Shown one piece after another: positions 1-7,755 of a DNA stretch of 64,000 nucleotides; the stretch's first letter is position 1, and each line of letters opens with the position of its first letter. The stretch comes from Chitinophaga skermanii (lineage in GTDB: Bacteria; Bacteroidota; Bacteroidia; Chitinophagales; Chitinophagaceae): assembly GCF_003259335.1 (NCBI RefSeq), contig NZ_QLLL01000004.1:511689-575688 (forward strand). The letters run 5' to 3'. A program made the translations under genes and the position numbers. The notes under the pieces were generated by a model. That model made no database searches, was not told where the DNA came from, and saw nothing but the letters and a program-made list of their open reading frames with translations.

Positions 1-3000
1 TTTTACATAAGTAGCGCTGTAGGTTTCGTTTTCGTAATATTTCCAGTATTTGTTATCGTAGTAAGTCGCTGCGTCAATTATCACATCATTCGGTCTATAG
101 CTGCCATCTGCATTTGCAATCACACCCGGCATAATCATACCGTCTTCACGTTTTACGCCGTTGGCGTCTGTCCATTCTAAACCACCATGCGCTTTATCAC
201 GACCAAATAAGGTATTCGTTGTACGCCCATCTTGAATCAAGCTTTTCGCTACATAAGAGTAGTATTGACCACCTTGTCTCCAATCGATCAAAAAGTTGGC
301 GGTAAAGTTTTTGTAATGGAAGTTGTTATTGAAACTTACCATGAAATCGGGATTGTAGTTACCAATTTTCACGAAATCAGCATCCTGTTGTTGCAAACCA
401 TTGCTGTTTAATAAAGCCTGGCCGGCATAAGGACCTTCTTTCACCTTTACCCAGCTTCTTGAATAGAAATCGCCCATTTTTGTACCTTCTTTAATTAAGT
501 ACTGGATGTTCGAACCATCGGTGCTACCTAGCATGTAGCTAGTAACTGCCGGTGTTAATTCAATTACTTTATTCGTGTTTTTCGTAAAGTTTACATCAGA
601 TTTCCATGTAAAACCATTTGCATGCACAGGTACTAAATTCAAACCTACTTCCCAGCCACTATTTTGGATGTTACCCGCGTTAATCAACATGGTACTAGCA
701 CCAGATGCAATAGTGGTAGGTACTTGGATAATTTGGTTGCGGTTGTTGGTTTTATACCAAGTAACATTGAATCCTACGCGGTTATTGAAGAAACTTGCAT
801 CTACACCTGCTTCGTAAGAAGTAGCGATTTCGGGTTTCAGTTGACTGTTCTTTTGGCTGAAGCTGATCGTAGCACGTTTTACACTACCCCAATCGGTATC
901 GAAAGGAACAGTATTGTATAAAGAATATGGATCGGTATCAGAACCAACTTGCGACCAGTTCGCGCGTAATTTCAAATAGGATAATTCTCTCCATCTAATA
1001 TTTAATAAATCCGACAGGATCGCGCTCATCGAAACAGATGGGTAGAAGTAAGAATTGTTTGCTTTAGGAAGGGTAGAAGACCAGTCGTTACGTGCTGTTA
1101 AGTTTAAGAACAAAGCATTATCATAACTCACCTCGCCCATACCATACAAGCTATTAATTCTTTTACGGGAACTACCTTGCGCATTGATAATAGAACCCGC
1201 GGCTGCATTCGATAAATTGTAAACGCCTGGTAGTGTTAAGCTGGCAGTAGATTGTTGATTAGATTGACTTTGTTGATCCATCCTGTTACCACCCACAGCT
1301 ACCGACACTTTGAATTTATTCTCTAGCGCCGGTTTGTAGGTTAATAAGAAGTCGCTGTTTTGCTCTTTGAAATGGTCGTTTTCTAATACATACGCACCTT
1401 TAGGGTTTCTTTTAGCAGAAAAAGGTCTTCTTTGATCTTCTTGTAAAGCGTAGTAATCCAATCCTGTACGTAACATCAACGATAAGTCTTTTCTCAAATC
1501 AAACGTTAACTGCACGTTGCCCGTTATGCGGTTACGCGTATAGCTATTCGTTTCTTCATAAGCAATCAAATAAGGATTGTCGTCTGTGCTATATGGGTTG
1601 TATTGTTGCAAACCTTCTTTCCCCGGTACCCAGTAATTACGCAAAGCATTAATATCAACGTTCGGCGTTAATTTATATACTTGCATGGTTACGCTTTCGG
1701 TATAGGCAGAAGGACGGTTTTTACTACGGTTGTTCGTATACGCCAAGTTCGTACTTACATGAATGGACTTGTTCATATGGTACGTACCAGAAAACGTTAA
1801 GTTATCACGCTTCATATCCGTATTCGGCACAATACCTTGGTTTTGCATGTTCGCATACGAAATACGGAAGTTACCAGCATCACCACTTTTCGAAACAGCG
1901 ATGTTGTTCGTAAAAGTTTGACCCGTACGGAAGAAATCTTTTACACGGTTAGGGAACGACTTCCACTCCAATGGAATAGGTTTACCGTTCGCATCTAAAG
2001 GACTGTTCCACTGTACATATTTCAGCCCATTATTCAATTTCGGACCCCAAGCACCCGTGCTTAAAGTATTGTCGGTACCATACCAGTCACCAGAACCGAA
2101 TTCATTTTGAAAATGCGGAAACATATATGCTTGGTCGAACATAGCAGTAGAATTAAAGCTCACGCCCAATCCTTTTTTAGCAGCACCCGATTTCGTGGTA
2201 ATTAGGATGACACCAGAACCCGCGCGGCTACCATACAAAGCAGCGGCACTCGCACCTTTTAATACCGTAATGCTAGCAATATCATCAGCAGAAATATCAC
2301 TGATCGGGGAGCCATAGTCGATGGTTTGTTTGCCATCTACCGCTTGCGCCGGGTTTTGAATAGCCGGGGCAACAGGTACACCGTCAATCACGTATAATGG
2401 TTGGTTGTCTTTGCTGATAGAAGATTGTCCACGGATTGTTACCATCACGCTCGATCCCGGATCAGAACCGGTTGCACGGATGCTTACGCCTGGTACACGA
2501 CCGGCTAAGCTGTTCATAACATTGGTTTGTGGTACATCGCTCACATCTTTAGACGATAATTGACTGATAGCATACCCGATGTTGCGTTCACTTTTCTTGA
2601 TACCCAAAGCCGTTACCACTACTTCACCGAGGTTTTTGGTAGAGGGTGCCGGTATCTCGTTAGCAGCCGGTATTGTAGCAGCAGCATCTTGCTTCTTTTG
2701 AGAAGGTGCGGGTTTCATGCTAAGAATTGCATAATTGTTTACAATACGACATTGGATATTCGCGTCGCTTGCAAGCCAATCGAGTGCTTCTTTCAAAGAA
2801 GCAGTATTTTTGCGGATGCGGACGGTTTTCGTGAATTGAGCATTCACTTCCTCATCGAAGGTAAATTGCAAAGATTGTTGCGCTTTTACCTGCTGGATAA
2901 ACTGCTGTACCGTAATGGTACTGCCTTTGAAGTTGATGGACTTGTCCAAAACTTGCTGTGCCATTAACCGGGCGCAGGTCGTTAATAGGAAAATGAGCAT

Positions 3001-3030
3001 CAAGAATCGACGCGTTAAAAATGTTTTCAT
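1..3030 (-). CDS. SusC/RagA-type TonB-dependent outer-membrane receptor, N-terminal part (C-terminus beyond window)
   Basis: An open frame of 1010 codons runs from ATG at 3030 off the left edge of the window. It starts with a signal peptide (residues 1-24, ending LMAQ) and an STN domain (about 38-104), the module that signals to a FecR anti-sigma factor. The plug follows (EVVVTALGIKKSERNIGYA near 136; YVIDGVPV and SAAALYGSRAGSGVILITTK further on) and then beta-barrel sequence. SusC proteins import oligosaccharides or peptides with a SusD lipoprotein, whose gene would be expected beyond the left edge. Oddly, the CarboxypepD_reg-like domain usual between STN and plug seems absent; only an Ala/Pro/Ser-rich linker of about 30 residues is there. 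The fecR and sigma genes directly upstream indicate substrate-induced control. The substrate cannot be told from this part. Confidence 0.95.
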   Translation of the reverse strand, partial: MKTFLTRRFLMLIFLLTTCARLMAQQVLDKSINFKGSTITVQQFIQQVKAQQSLQFTFDEEVNAQFTKTVRIRKNTASLKEALDWLASDANIQCRIVNNYAILSMKPAPSQKKQDAAATIPAANEIPAPSTKNLGEVVVTALGIKKSERNIGYAISQLSSKDVSDVPQTNVMNSLAGRVPGVSIRATGSDPGSSVMVTIRGQSSISKDNQPLYVIDGVPVAPAIQNPAQAVDGKQTIDYGSPISDISADDIASITVLKGASAAALYGSRAGSGVILITTKSGAAKKGLGVSFNSTAMFDQAYMFPHFQNEFGSGDWYGTDNTLSTGAWGPKLNNGLKYVQWNSPLDANGKPIPLEWKSFPNRVKDFFRTGQTFTNNIAVSKSGDAGNFRISYANMQNQGIVPNTDMKRDNLTFSGTYHMNKSIHVSTNLAYTNNRSKNRPSAYTESVTMQVYKLTPNVDINALRNYWVPGKEGLQQYNPYSTDDNPYLIAYEETNSYTRNRITGNVQLTFDLRKDLSLMLRTGLDYYALQEDQRRPFSAKRNPKGAYVLENDHFKEQNSDFLLTYKPALENKFKVSVAVGGNRMDQQSQSNQQSTASLTLPGVYNLSNAAAGSIINAQGSSRKRINSLYGMGEVSYDNALFLNLTARNDWSSTLPKANNSYFYPSVSMSAILSDLLNIRWRELSYLKLRANWSQVGSDTDPYSLYNTVPFDTDWGSVKRATISFSQKNSQLKPEIATSYEAGVDASFFNNRVGFNVTWYKTNNRNQIIQVPTTIASGASTMLINAGNIQNSGWEVGLNLVPVHANGFTWKSDVNFTKNTNKVIELTPAVTSYMLGSTDGSNIQYLIKEGTKMGDFYSRSWVKVKEGPYAGQALLNSNGLQQQDADFVKIGNYNPDFMVSFNNNFHYKNFTANFLIDWRQGGQYYSYVAKSLIQDGRTTNTLFGRDKAHGGLEWTDANGVKREDGMIMPGVIANADGSYRPNDVIIDAATYYDNKYWKYYENETYSATYVK

Positions 3031-3112
3031 TATTTTACAGTTGAATTCATTGCAGGTGGTTCACGCCTGCGTACCTTGTTACTTGACTGATAAACCGGTC
3101 AGTTGCATGAAG

Positions 3113-3139
3113 CGCCCTGTAGCAGCAGGGCGTTTTTTT
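3113..3139. other. Stem-loop in the fecR-susC gap
   Basis: A perfect 7-bp GC-rich stem (3113-3119 with 3126-3132) has a 6-base loop. Seven T follow it on the plus strand only. It would therefore act as an intrinsic terminator for plus-strand (antisense) transcription. In the direction of fecR to susC transcription it is a hairpin without a U-run. It may protect mRNA or attenuate susC weakly. Confidence 0.5.
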
Positions 3140-3149
3140 ATGTGATCCC

Positions 3150-4133
3150 TTAATAGATATCGATGTGTCCATTCACTGCTTTATAAGTGAAACCGGCAGT
3201 TTGAGAGAGTATCGTCATCACCGTTTCCAGCGGTACATGATCAAAACCAGCCGTTATACGCTTGCGCGCAAGGCTTTTATTGTGAATATTGATTGGAATG
3301 CCATACCAAGTGGCAATATCTCTACATACATCTTCTAATACCACTTGCTCGAAATTCAAATGTCCACTCGTCCACGCCATTAGATTATGAGCACTCACAT
3401 CCGCAACAGCAAATTGTTCATTGTCTGTATTTACCACCAATTGCTGGTCGGGTTGTAATTCCTTGAGGGGATGTTGCGATTTATCCAAAACACGCACTTT
3501 ACCCGATACCAGCGTTACCGCCAATGCACGCCGATTCCGTTGTTCGAATATTTCGAAAGATGTACCTAGTACTTCTGTTGTATAATTGCCACTACGGACA
3601 AAGAACGGCTTGTTAGCCACCGGTGCAATGTTGAAGTATGCACGGCCATCGAGGAATATTTCGCGGGAGGTTTGATTGTATTCGTTGTTGAAGCGAACGG
3701 AAGAACCTGGATATAACACCAACTCGGAGCCATCGGCAAGTTGTACAACTCGCTGTGTAGTTGGAGTAGCGGTAATTGTTTGCCATGCTAAAGTGGTAGC
3801 AGTATGTGTAGATGGTTGTTGTGTGAAATAAAGGGTAGATACACCAATTAATACCAGCAAAGCGGCTGCTGCTGCCCACGTAAAACGTATACTTGTTTTT
3901 TTGTGGGTACGAATACCGGCTAGTACACTGAATGTATCCCAATCCGCCTGGCTGCTAACCGTTTCACTATTATGTATCGTTTGCTCCCATGCAGTTTGCA
4001 TACAGGCCTGTACGAAAAGTGGGTTTGCATCTGCAGCAATGTAGTCTTCTACATGTTGCTTTAATGCCATGTCCACTATCTTCCCTTCGAAATAGGCAAC
4101 CAGCGTTTGTTTGTCGATTTGATGATCCGTCAT
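3150..4133 (-). CDS. FecR family anti-sigma factor
   Basis: This 327-residue inner-membrane protein has the standard Bacteroidota FecR layout. A cytoplasmic N-terminal anti-sigma region (1-80) is followed by one transmembrane helix (about 84-103, rich in Ala and Leu), the periplasmic FecR domain (about 120-220, with LADGSELVLYPGSSVRF and EIFLDGRAYFNI), and a C-terminal DUF4974 domain (about 255-327, starting FEQVVLEDVCRDIATWYG) that contacts the receptor's STN domain. It lies 62 bp downstream of the ECF sigma gene and 119 bp upstream of the susC receptor. It is inferred to hold that sigma factor inactive until the receptor binds its ligand. Confidence 0.95.
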   Translation of the reverse strand: MTDHQIDKQTLVAYFEGKIVDMALKQHVEDYIAADANPLFVQACMQTAWEQTIHNSETVSSQADWDTFSVLAGIRTHKKTSIRFTWAAAAALLVLIGVSTLYFTQQPSTHTATTLAWQTITATPTTQRVVQLADGSELVLYPGSSVRFNNEYNQTSREIFLDGRAYFNIAPVANKPFFVRSGNYTTEVLGTSFEIFEQRNRRALAVTLVSGKVRVLDKSQHPLKELQPDQQLVVNTDNEQFAVADVSAHNLMAWTSGHLNFEQVVLEDVCRDIATWYGIPINIHNKSLARKRITAGFDHVPLETVMTILSQTAGFTYKAVNGHIDIY

Positions 4134-4195
4134 AAAAATGTGTTCATCATAAAAGACGCTAACAGCTATATGATCAAACTATTCGAAAATTTGAA

Positions 4196-4792
4196 TTAAT
4201 ATACAGTTAACATTGAAACGGATATAACAGTAATTACAGGTAAGAAATCTGCATACTCTTCTAACTCTGTACGCATAAATTTCAAGGAAGAAGCAATATG
4301 ATTCTGTACCGTAAAAATGCTCACGTTTAAGATCGACGCAATTTCAGCGTAACTCAATCCTTTCTCGCGGTTGAGTATAAATGCTTCGCGGCGGCGCGGG
4401 GGAAGTTTGTCGAGGCATTGACGATAACGCGACAATAGCTCGCGGTAATGAATGGTATCGTTGATATTGTCGAGCGCAGGAGTTTCTTCAGTAGTTTCAG
4501 ATAAAGTGTCGATGTTCATTTTCTTTTTCCGCATCATGCTCACTACTTCATGGCGCATCATCGTAAATACGTACCTGTCAAAATCTTGTACGTTACTAAT
4601 ACGTGTTTTCTGTTGCCATACTTTTAGCAAAACATTCATCACTAATTCTTCACGCAACGCATGATCCTCTATAAATCCTTTCGCATATCGCTGAAGGCGC
4701 GGAAAATAATACTCAAATAGCGGTTTGAATTGTACATCATCTCCAGTAAGCCAGTCATGTAATAGCAATTCAGTTGGCGGAACGGTCGTCAT
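4196..4792 (-). CDS. ECF RNA polymerase sigma factor (Bacteroidota SusC/FecR type)
   Basis: The protein is 198 residues when started at ATG 4792. A longer frame to 4879 exists, but its extra N-terminus is Pro-rich, resembles nothing and overlaps the promoter-like motif. Region 2 lies at about 20-90 (FEYYFPRLQRYAKGFIEDH; FDRYVFTMMRHEVVSMMRKKK) and region 4 at about 115-170 (LDKLPPRRREAFILNRE, then the helix-turn-helix GLSYAEIASILNVSIFTVQNH). It should direct transcription of the downstream receptor gene once released by FecR. The last 20 residues are hydrophobic (PVITVISVSMLTVY), which is unusual for a soluble sigma factor but may be only a tail. Confidence 0.93.
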   Translation of the reverse strand: MTTVPPTELLLHDWLTGDDVQFKPLFEYYFPRLQRYAKGFIEDHALREELVMNVLLKVWQQKTRISNVQDFDRYVFTMMRHEVVSMMRKKKMNIDTLSETTEETPALDNINDTIHYRELLSRYRQCLDKLPPRRREAFILNREKGLSYAEIASILNVSIFTVQNHIASSLKFMRTELEEYADFLPVITVISVSMLTVY

Positions 4793-4817
4793 CGCGTAGT
4801 AACTATTTTGAATGGGG

Positions 4818-4825
4818 CAAATATA
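4818..4825 (-). promoter_or_regulatory. Possible -7 promoter element for the sigma/fecR/susC operon
   Basis: On the minus strand this reads TATATTTG, an exact match to the Bacteroidota -7 consensus TAnnTTTG. It lies 25 bases before the proposed sigma start codon. No convincing -33 TTG is seen at the usual distance, so this is a weak call. Confidence 0.35.
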
Positions 4826-4905
4826 GGGGTGGTATGTTAAGGGAGTATTAAATGGAGGGTTTTTGCTTGGCAGCGGCAATGTTAAGTGGGATATATTCCA
4901 TCGTT

Positions 4906-4979
4906 GTTACTTTCTTTGCTCGCCAAAGAAAGTAACCAAAGAAAGGCGAAAAACGTGCAGTGAACTGCGTGCACGTTTT
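4906..4979. repeat. REP-like double palindrome
   Basis: Two hairpins follow each other. The first is a perfect 13-bp stem (4906-4918 with 4924-4936) around a 5-base loop. The second is a perfect 10-bp stem (4950-4959 with 4970-4979) around a 10-base loop. The first hairpin, built on GTTACTTTCTTTG, has the look of the extragenic palindromes common in many Bacteroidota and Proteobacteria. It sits in the divergent gap between the sigma operon and the MFS operon. Only one copy was seen here. Confidence 0.6.
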
Positions 4980-5094
4980 ACCGGGTCCATGATGGGGCAG
5001 TGGGGGTACTATAGTGCCGGGCGTTTGGGATAGGGGGTGTTCGTTTGGCGGCTGCTTATTTTCTTATGCTTTCTTGATAGTTTAAGTATGTTTT

Positions 5095-5193
5095 CCTATC
5101 CTTTGCCTAGGGTAAGCCTATCCTGAGCCTATCTCTTGCCTATCTCGACCCTATCTAAAGCCTATCTCGAGCCTATCCTAAGCCTATCTTTTG
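5095..5193. repeat. 11-bp-period degenerate tandem array (CCTATC family), copy 1
   Basis: Nine consecutive 11-base units begin CCTATC or CCTA, with a variable 5-base tail (unit starts 5095, 5106, 5117, 5128, 5139, 5150, 5161, 5172, 5183). A tenth, degraded unit may follow at 5194. The constant half is kept while the tail varies (for example CCTTTG, CTGAG, TCGAC, TCGAG). The period is not a multiple of three and no gene covers it. The same unit family recurs at 48937-48991. Confidence 0.85.
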
Positions 5194-5299
5194 CCCTTTT
5201 GGGCATGTATTAAAGCGTTAAAGATGAATTAGTTAGATTTTTAAAAGGGGCATTTTTGTGCAAATTATGCAATATTGGGTGTTTTGATATTGTTTTGAA

Positions 5300-5323
5300 T
5301 GCAAATATTTGCAAATTTGCAAA
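5300..5323. promoter_or_regulatory. Overlapping perfect palindromes, candidate operator of the DeoR-regulated operon
   Basis: Two perfect palindromes overlap: 14 bp at 5300-5313 (TGCAAATATTTGCA) and 16 bp at 5308-5323 (TTTGCAAATTTGCAAA). More TGCAA/TTGCA half-sites flank them (near 5259, 5269, 5326 and 5335). They lie 44-67 bases upstream of the MFS start codon. A DeoR-family gene is the second gene of the operon, so autoregulation through these sites is a reasonable inference. The TTGCAA core itself is common in AT-rich DNA. Confidence 0.5.
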
Positions 5324-5366
5324 ATGTTGCATAGGTTTGCAGGGTCATTATCAATCACGTATAGTT

Positions 5367-6578
5367 ATGAAACTAGAAGAACAGCAATTAGCGAAAGCAA
5401 AAAGGGCTACGCAGCTCATTTTTTTGGTGTGTGGATTGGGAATTGCCAGTTGGGCACCGATGGTGCCTTATGCGAAAGATCGATTAGGGTTACATGAAGG
5501 GCATTTAGGGATGTTATTGCTGTTTCTTGGGTTCGGGGCTTTGGTGATGATGCCGATTAGCGGGGTGCTGATTAATAAGTATGGAAGTAGAGTAATAATG
5601 ACCGTGTCGGCTTTCGTGATTGCTTTGATGTTGCCTGCTTTGTTGGTGATTACGAACGTGGTGCTCATGGGAGCGGCTTTGCTGGTGTTTGGTGCCGGTG
5701 TGGGTACGATTGATGTGGCCATGAACGCACACGGGGTGCAGGTACAGAATTTATATGGGCGACCGATTATGTCGTCGCTACATGGCCTGTTTAGTGTGGG
5801 TGGATTATTCGGCTCTTTGGGTTTAGGTTTTTTGGTGAAGATAGGACTTGATCCTGTGCATGCAGCTATCGGCATTGCTGTGCTGTTAATCATTATCGCT
5901 GTAAGCCAATTTAAGCACCTATTTAGCCCGCAAACAGAAAAAGAGGCTGTGGAGCACTTTTCGAACACTACGAGCGAAAATACCCCTAAAAGCAAGTTCT
6001 TATGGTTAAAAGGAAGCGTGCTGTTTCTCGGGTTGATGTGCTTCTCGGCTTTTCTTGCCGAAGGGGCTATGCTCGATTGGAGTGCCGTTTTCCTCCGCGA
6101 TACAAAAGGGGTAACACCCGAATTTAGTGGCGCCGGTTACGCCGCCTTCTCTGTTGCGATGGCCACTATGCGCTTACTCGGCGATGGTCTCGTAGAGCGT
6201 TTCAATAGCAAGATCGTAGTAGTGGGTGGAGCACTCATTGCAGCAGTAGGGTTATTCATTGCTATTATGAGTCCTTGGGTATCATTAGTACTAATAGGCT
6301 ATATCTTACTGGGTATCGGGGCGGCGAATATTGTGCCCGTGTTTTTTAGTGATGGAGGACAATTACCCGGTATTCCTGCTACCACCAGTATCCCGGCTAT
6401 TACAACCATCGGGTATGCCGGTCAATTAGCAGGACCCGCCTTACTTGGGTTTGTTGCACACCATTTTTCATTACCGGCTGCTTTTGGTTGCTGTGCAGGG
6501 TTGATGTTACTCATCGCCATAGCGTATGCCATCAAATCAAAACCGGCCAATGCTAATACTAAACCTACTTTGTCATGA
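5367..6578 (+). CDS. MFS transporter, YbjJ/fucose-permease-like
   Basis: A 403-residue, 12-helix major facilitator is obtained with ATG 5367. The frame is open upstream to 5256, but that extension covers the palindromic operator region and is unlikely to be translated. Family features include the N-terminal run FLVCGLGIASWAPMVPYAKDR and the loop DVAMNAHGVQVQNLYGRPIMSSLHGLFSVGG. The latter DVAMN/HGxxxxGG pattern is typical of the YbjJ/FucP-type branch, which moves sugars or related small molecules with protons. Its stop overlaps the start of the DeoR gene (ATGA), so the two are translationally coupled. The substrate is unknown; the downstream DUF1080 gene suggests a sugar or keto-sugar. Confidence 0.85.
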   Translation: MKLEEQQLAKAKRATQLIFLVCGLGIASWAPMVPYAKDRLGLHEGHLGMLLLFLGFGALVMMPISGVLINKYGSRVIMTVSAFVIALMLPALLVITNVVLMGAALLVFGAGVGTIDVAMNAHGVQVQNLYGRPIMSSLHGLFSVGGLFGSLGLGFLVKIGLDPVHAAIGIAVLLIIIAVSQFKHLFSPQTEKEAVEHFSNTTSENTPKSKFLWLKGSVLFLGLMCFSAFLAEGAMLDWSAVFLRDTKGVTPEFSGAGYAAFSVAMATMRLLGDGLVERFNSKIVVVGGALIAAVGLFIAIMSPWVSLVLIGYILLGIGAANIVPVFFSDGGQLPGIPATTSIPAITTIGYAGQLAGPALLGFVAHHFSLPAAFGCCAGLMLLIAIAYAIKSKPANANTKPTLS

Positions 6579-7324
6579 TAAAAGAGGAAAGATTCGATTA
6601 TATCTTGCAAAAACTGAAAATGTTCGAACAAATCACCTACGAACAACTGGCCATATCACTCGATGTGTCGGAAGATACCATTCGCCGTGATGTCGATCAT
6701 TTGTATAGAAACGGTTTGCTCAGCAAGATTCGTGGGGGAGCTATGTTGCCTTCTAAGAACCCTTTAACGTTCCAAGATAGAAGCACTTTCCTAACAGAAC
6801 AAAAAGACCTTATTGCTTTAAAAGCCATTCCCTTTTTAAAGCCTGGTATGACGGTTTTTATGGATGGAGGCACTACTATTACAGCTATCGGTAATAGCAT
6901 TCCCTTGAACCTGTCGTTGCGTATTATCACGAATAATGTTCCACTTATTCCCCTTCTCGAGAAAAATAAGAACATCGAAATTATTGTATTGGGAGGCGAG
7001 TATAACCGCGAATCTGCCACTAATACAGGTATGGTGGCATGTAACCAAGCGAGCAAGTATTTAGTGGATCTCTATTTAATGGGTACCTGCGGGGTTGATC
7101 CGCGCTTTGGTATTACGGCGAATAGCGATTTCGATGGGAATGTGAAAAGAACGATGTTTGAAAACGCTCGTCAAACTATTTCATTAGCGAACCACAGTCG
7201 CCTACATGCCAGTTACAATTACCGCGTGTGCCGCTTCGAAGAGATCGACACACTGATTACCGATTTAGATAGCAATCATCCCGATTTAGCGGCTTTTAGA
7301 GATAACGGGGTGCAAATAGTATAA
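6575..7324 (+). CDS. DeoR/GlpR family transcriptional regulator
   Basis: The 249-residue protein has an N-terminal winged helix-turn-helix (about 4-58, with YEQLAISLDVSEDTIRRDVDHL, the DeoR signature region) and a C-terminal sugar-phosphate-sensing DeoRC domain (about 75-235, with MDGGTTITAIGNSIP and a GxCGVD motif). Members usually repress sugar-catabolic operons and are released by a phosphorylated sugar. It overlaps the MFS gene by 4 bp and precedes the VOC gene by 15 bp. The palindromes at 5300-5323 are the likely operator. Confidence 0.93.
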   Translation: MIKEERFDYILQKLKMFEQITYEQLAISLDVSEDTIRRDVDHLYRNGLLSKIRGGAMLPSKNPLTFQDRSTFLTEQKDLIALKAIPFLKPGMTVFMDGGTTITAIGNSIPLNLSLRIITNNVPLIPLLEKNKNIEIIVLGGEYNRESATNTGMVACNQASKYLVDLYLMGTCGVDPRFGITANSDFDGNVKRTMFENARQTISLANHSRLHASYNYRVCRFEEIDTLITDLDSNHPDLAAFRDNGVQIV

Positions 7325-7339
7325 TAAATTTTTGCGCAT

Positions 7340-7735
7340 ATGCATATCAATCATATAGCCATTTGGGTCGACGATTTAGAGAAGATGAAAGATTTCTACC
7401 TGGTACATTTCAATGCAACCGCCAGCGAAAAATATGTAAACCCAGTGAAACAATTTTCATCTTATTTTATATCTTTTGCAAATGGAAAGGGGAGAATAGA
7501 GTTGATGCACAACCCCCATACGCCAACTACTATCGGTAAACGCGGCTATGCCAAAGGTTGGGCACACCTTGCCATCACCGTCGGCGATCGACGAAAGGTA
7601 AACGAGATGACTGAAAATTTCCGGCAACAAGGTTTCACCATCACTGGCGAACCACGGGTAACAGGCGATGGATATTACGAAGCGGTTTTTCTCGACCCGG
7701 AAGGGAATGTGGTAGAATTAGTGGCCAATAATTAG
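7340..7735 (+). CDS. VOC family protein (glyoxalase/bleomycin-resistance fold)
   Basis: This 131-residue protein spans one whole VOC unit. It begins MHINHIAIWVDDLEKMKDFY and ends with FLDPEGNVVELVANN, the usual glyoxalase-like start and end. His at position 5, Glu near 55 (RIELMHN) and the Glu of VVELV are plausible metal ligands, with a further His in GWAHLAI. The reaction cannot be assigned: VOC proteins include lyases, isomerases, dioxygenases and resistance proteins. Its place between a DeoR regulator and a DUF1080 hydrolase suggests a role in handling a sugar-derived compound. Confidence 0.85.
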   Translation: MHINHIAIWVDDLEKMKDFYLVHFNATASEKYVNPVKQFSSYFISFANGKGRIELMHNPHTPTTIGKRGYAKGWAHLAITVGDRRKVNEMTENFRQQGFTITGEPRVTGDGYYEAVFLDPEGNVVELVANN

Positions 7736-7755
7736 ATCCTAAATATAAACACGTT

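Noticed and set aside
3053..3064. The 12-mer CAGGTGGTTCAC, found upstream of susC and again near 41588, as a shared regulatory site.
   Set aside because: Only two copies were noticed, their flanks do not match, and their distances from the nearby starts differ in context. Chance or a minor motif is as likely.
2560..3145. Two plus-strand open frames opposite the 5' part of susC.
   Set aside because: The minus-strand frame is a clear SusC signal peptide, STN and plug; the plus frames are antisense by-products.
5256..5366. N-terminal extension of the MFS transporter to an upstream start.
   Set aside because: The 37 extra residues include several Cys and do not look like an MFS start. They cover the palindromic operator region. 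ATG 5367 gives a normal helix 1.
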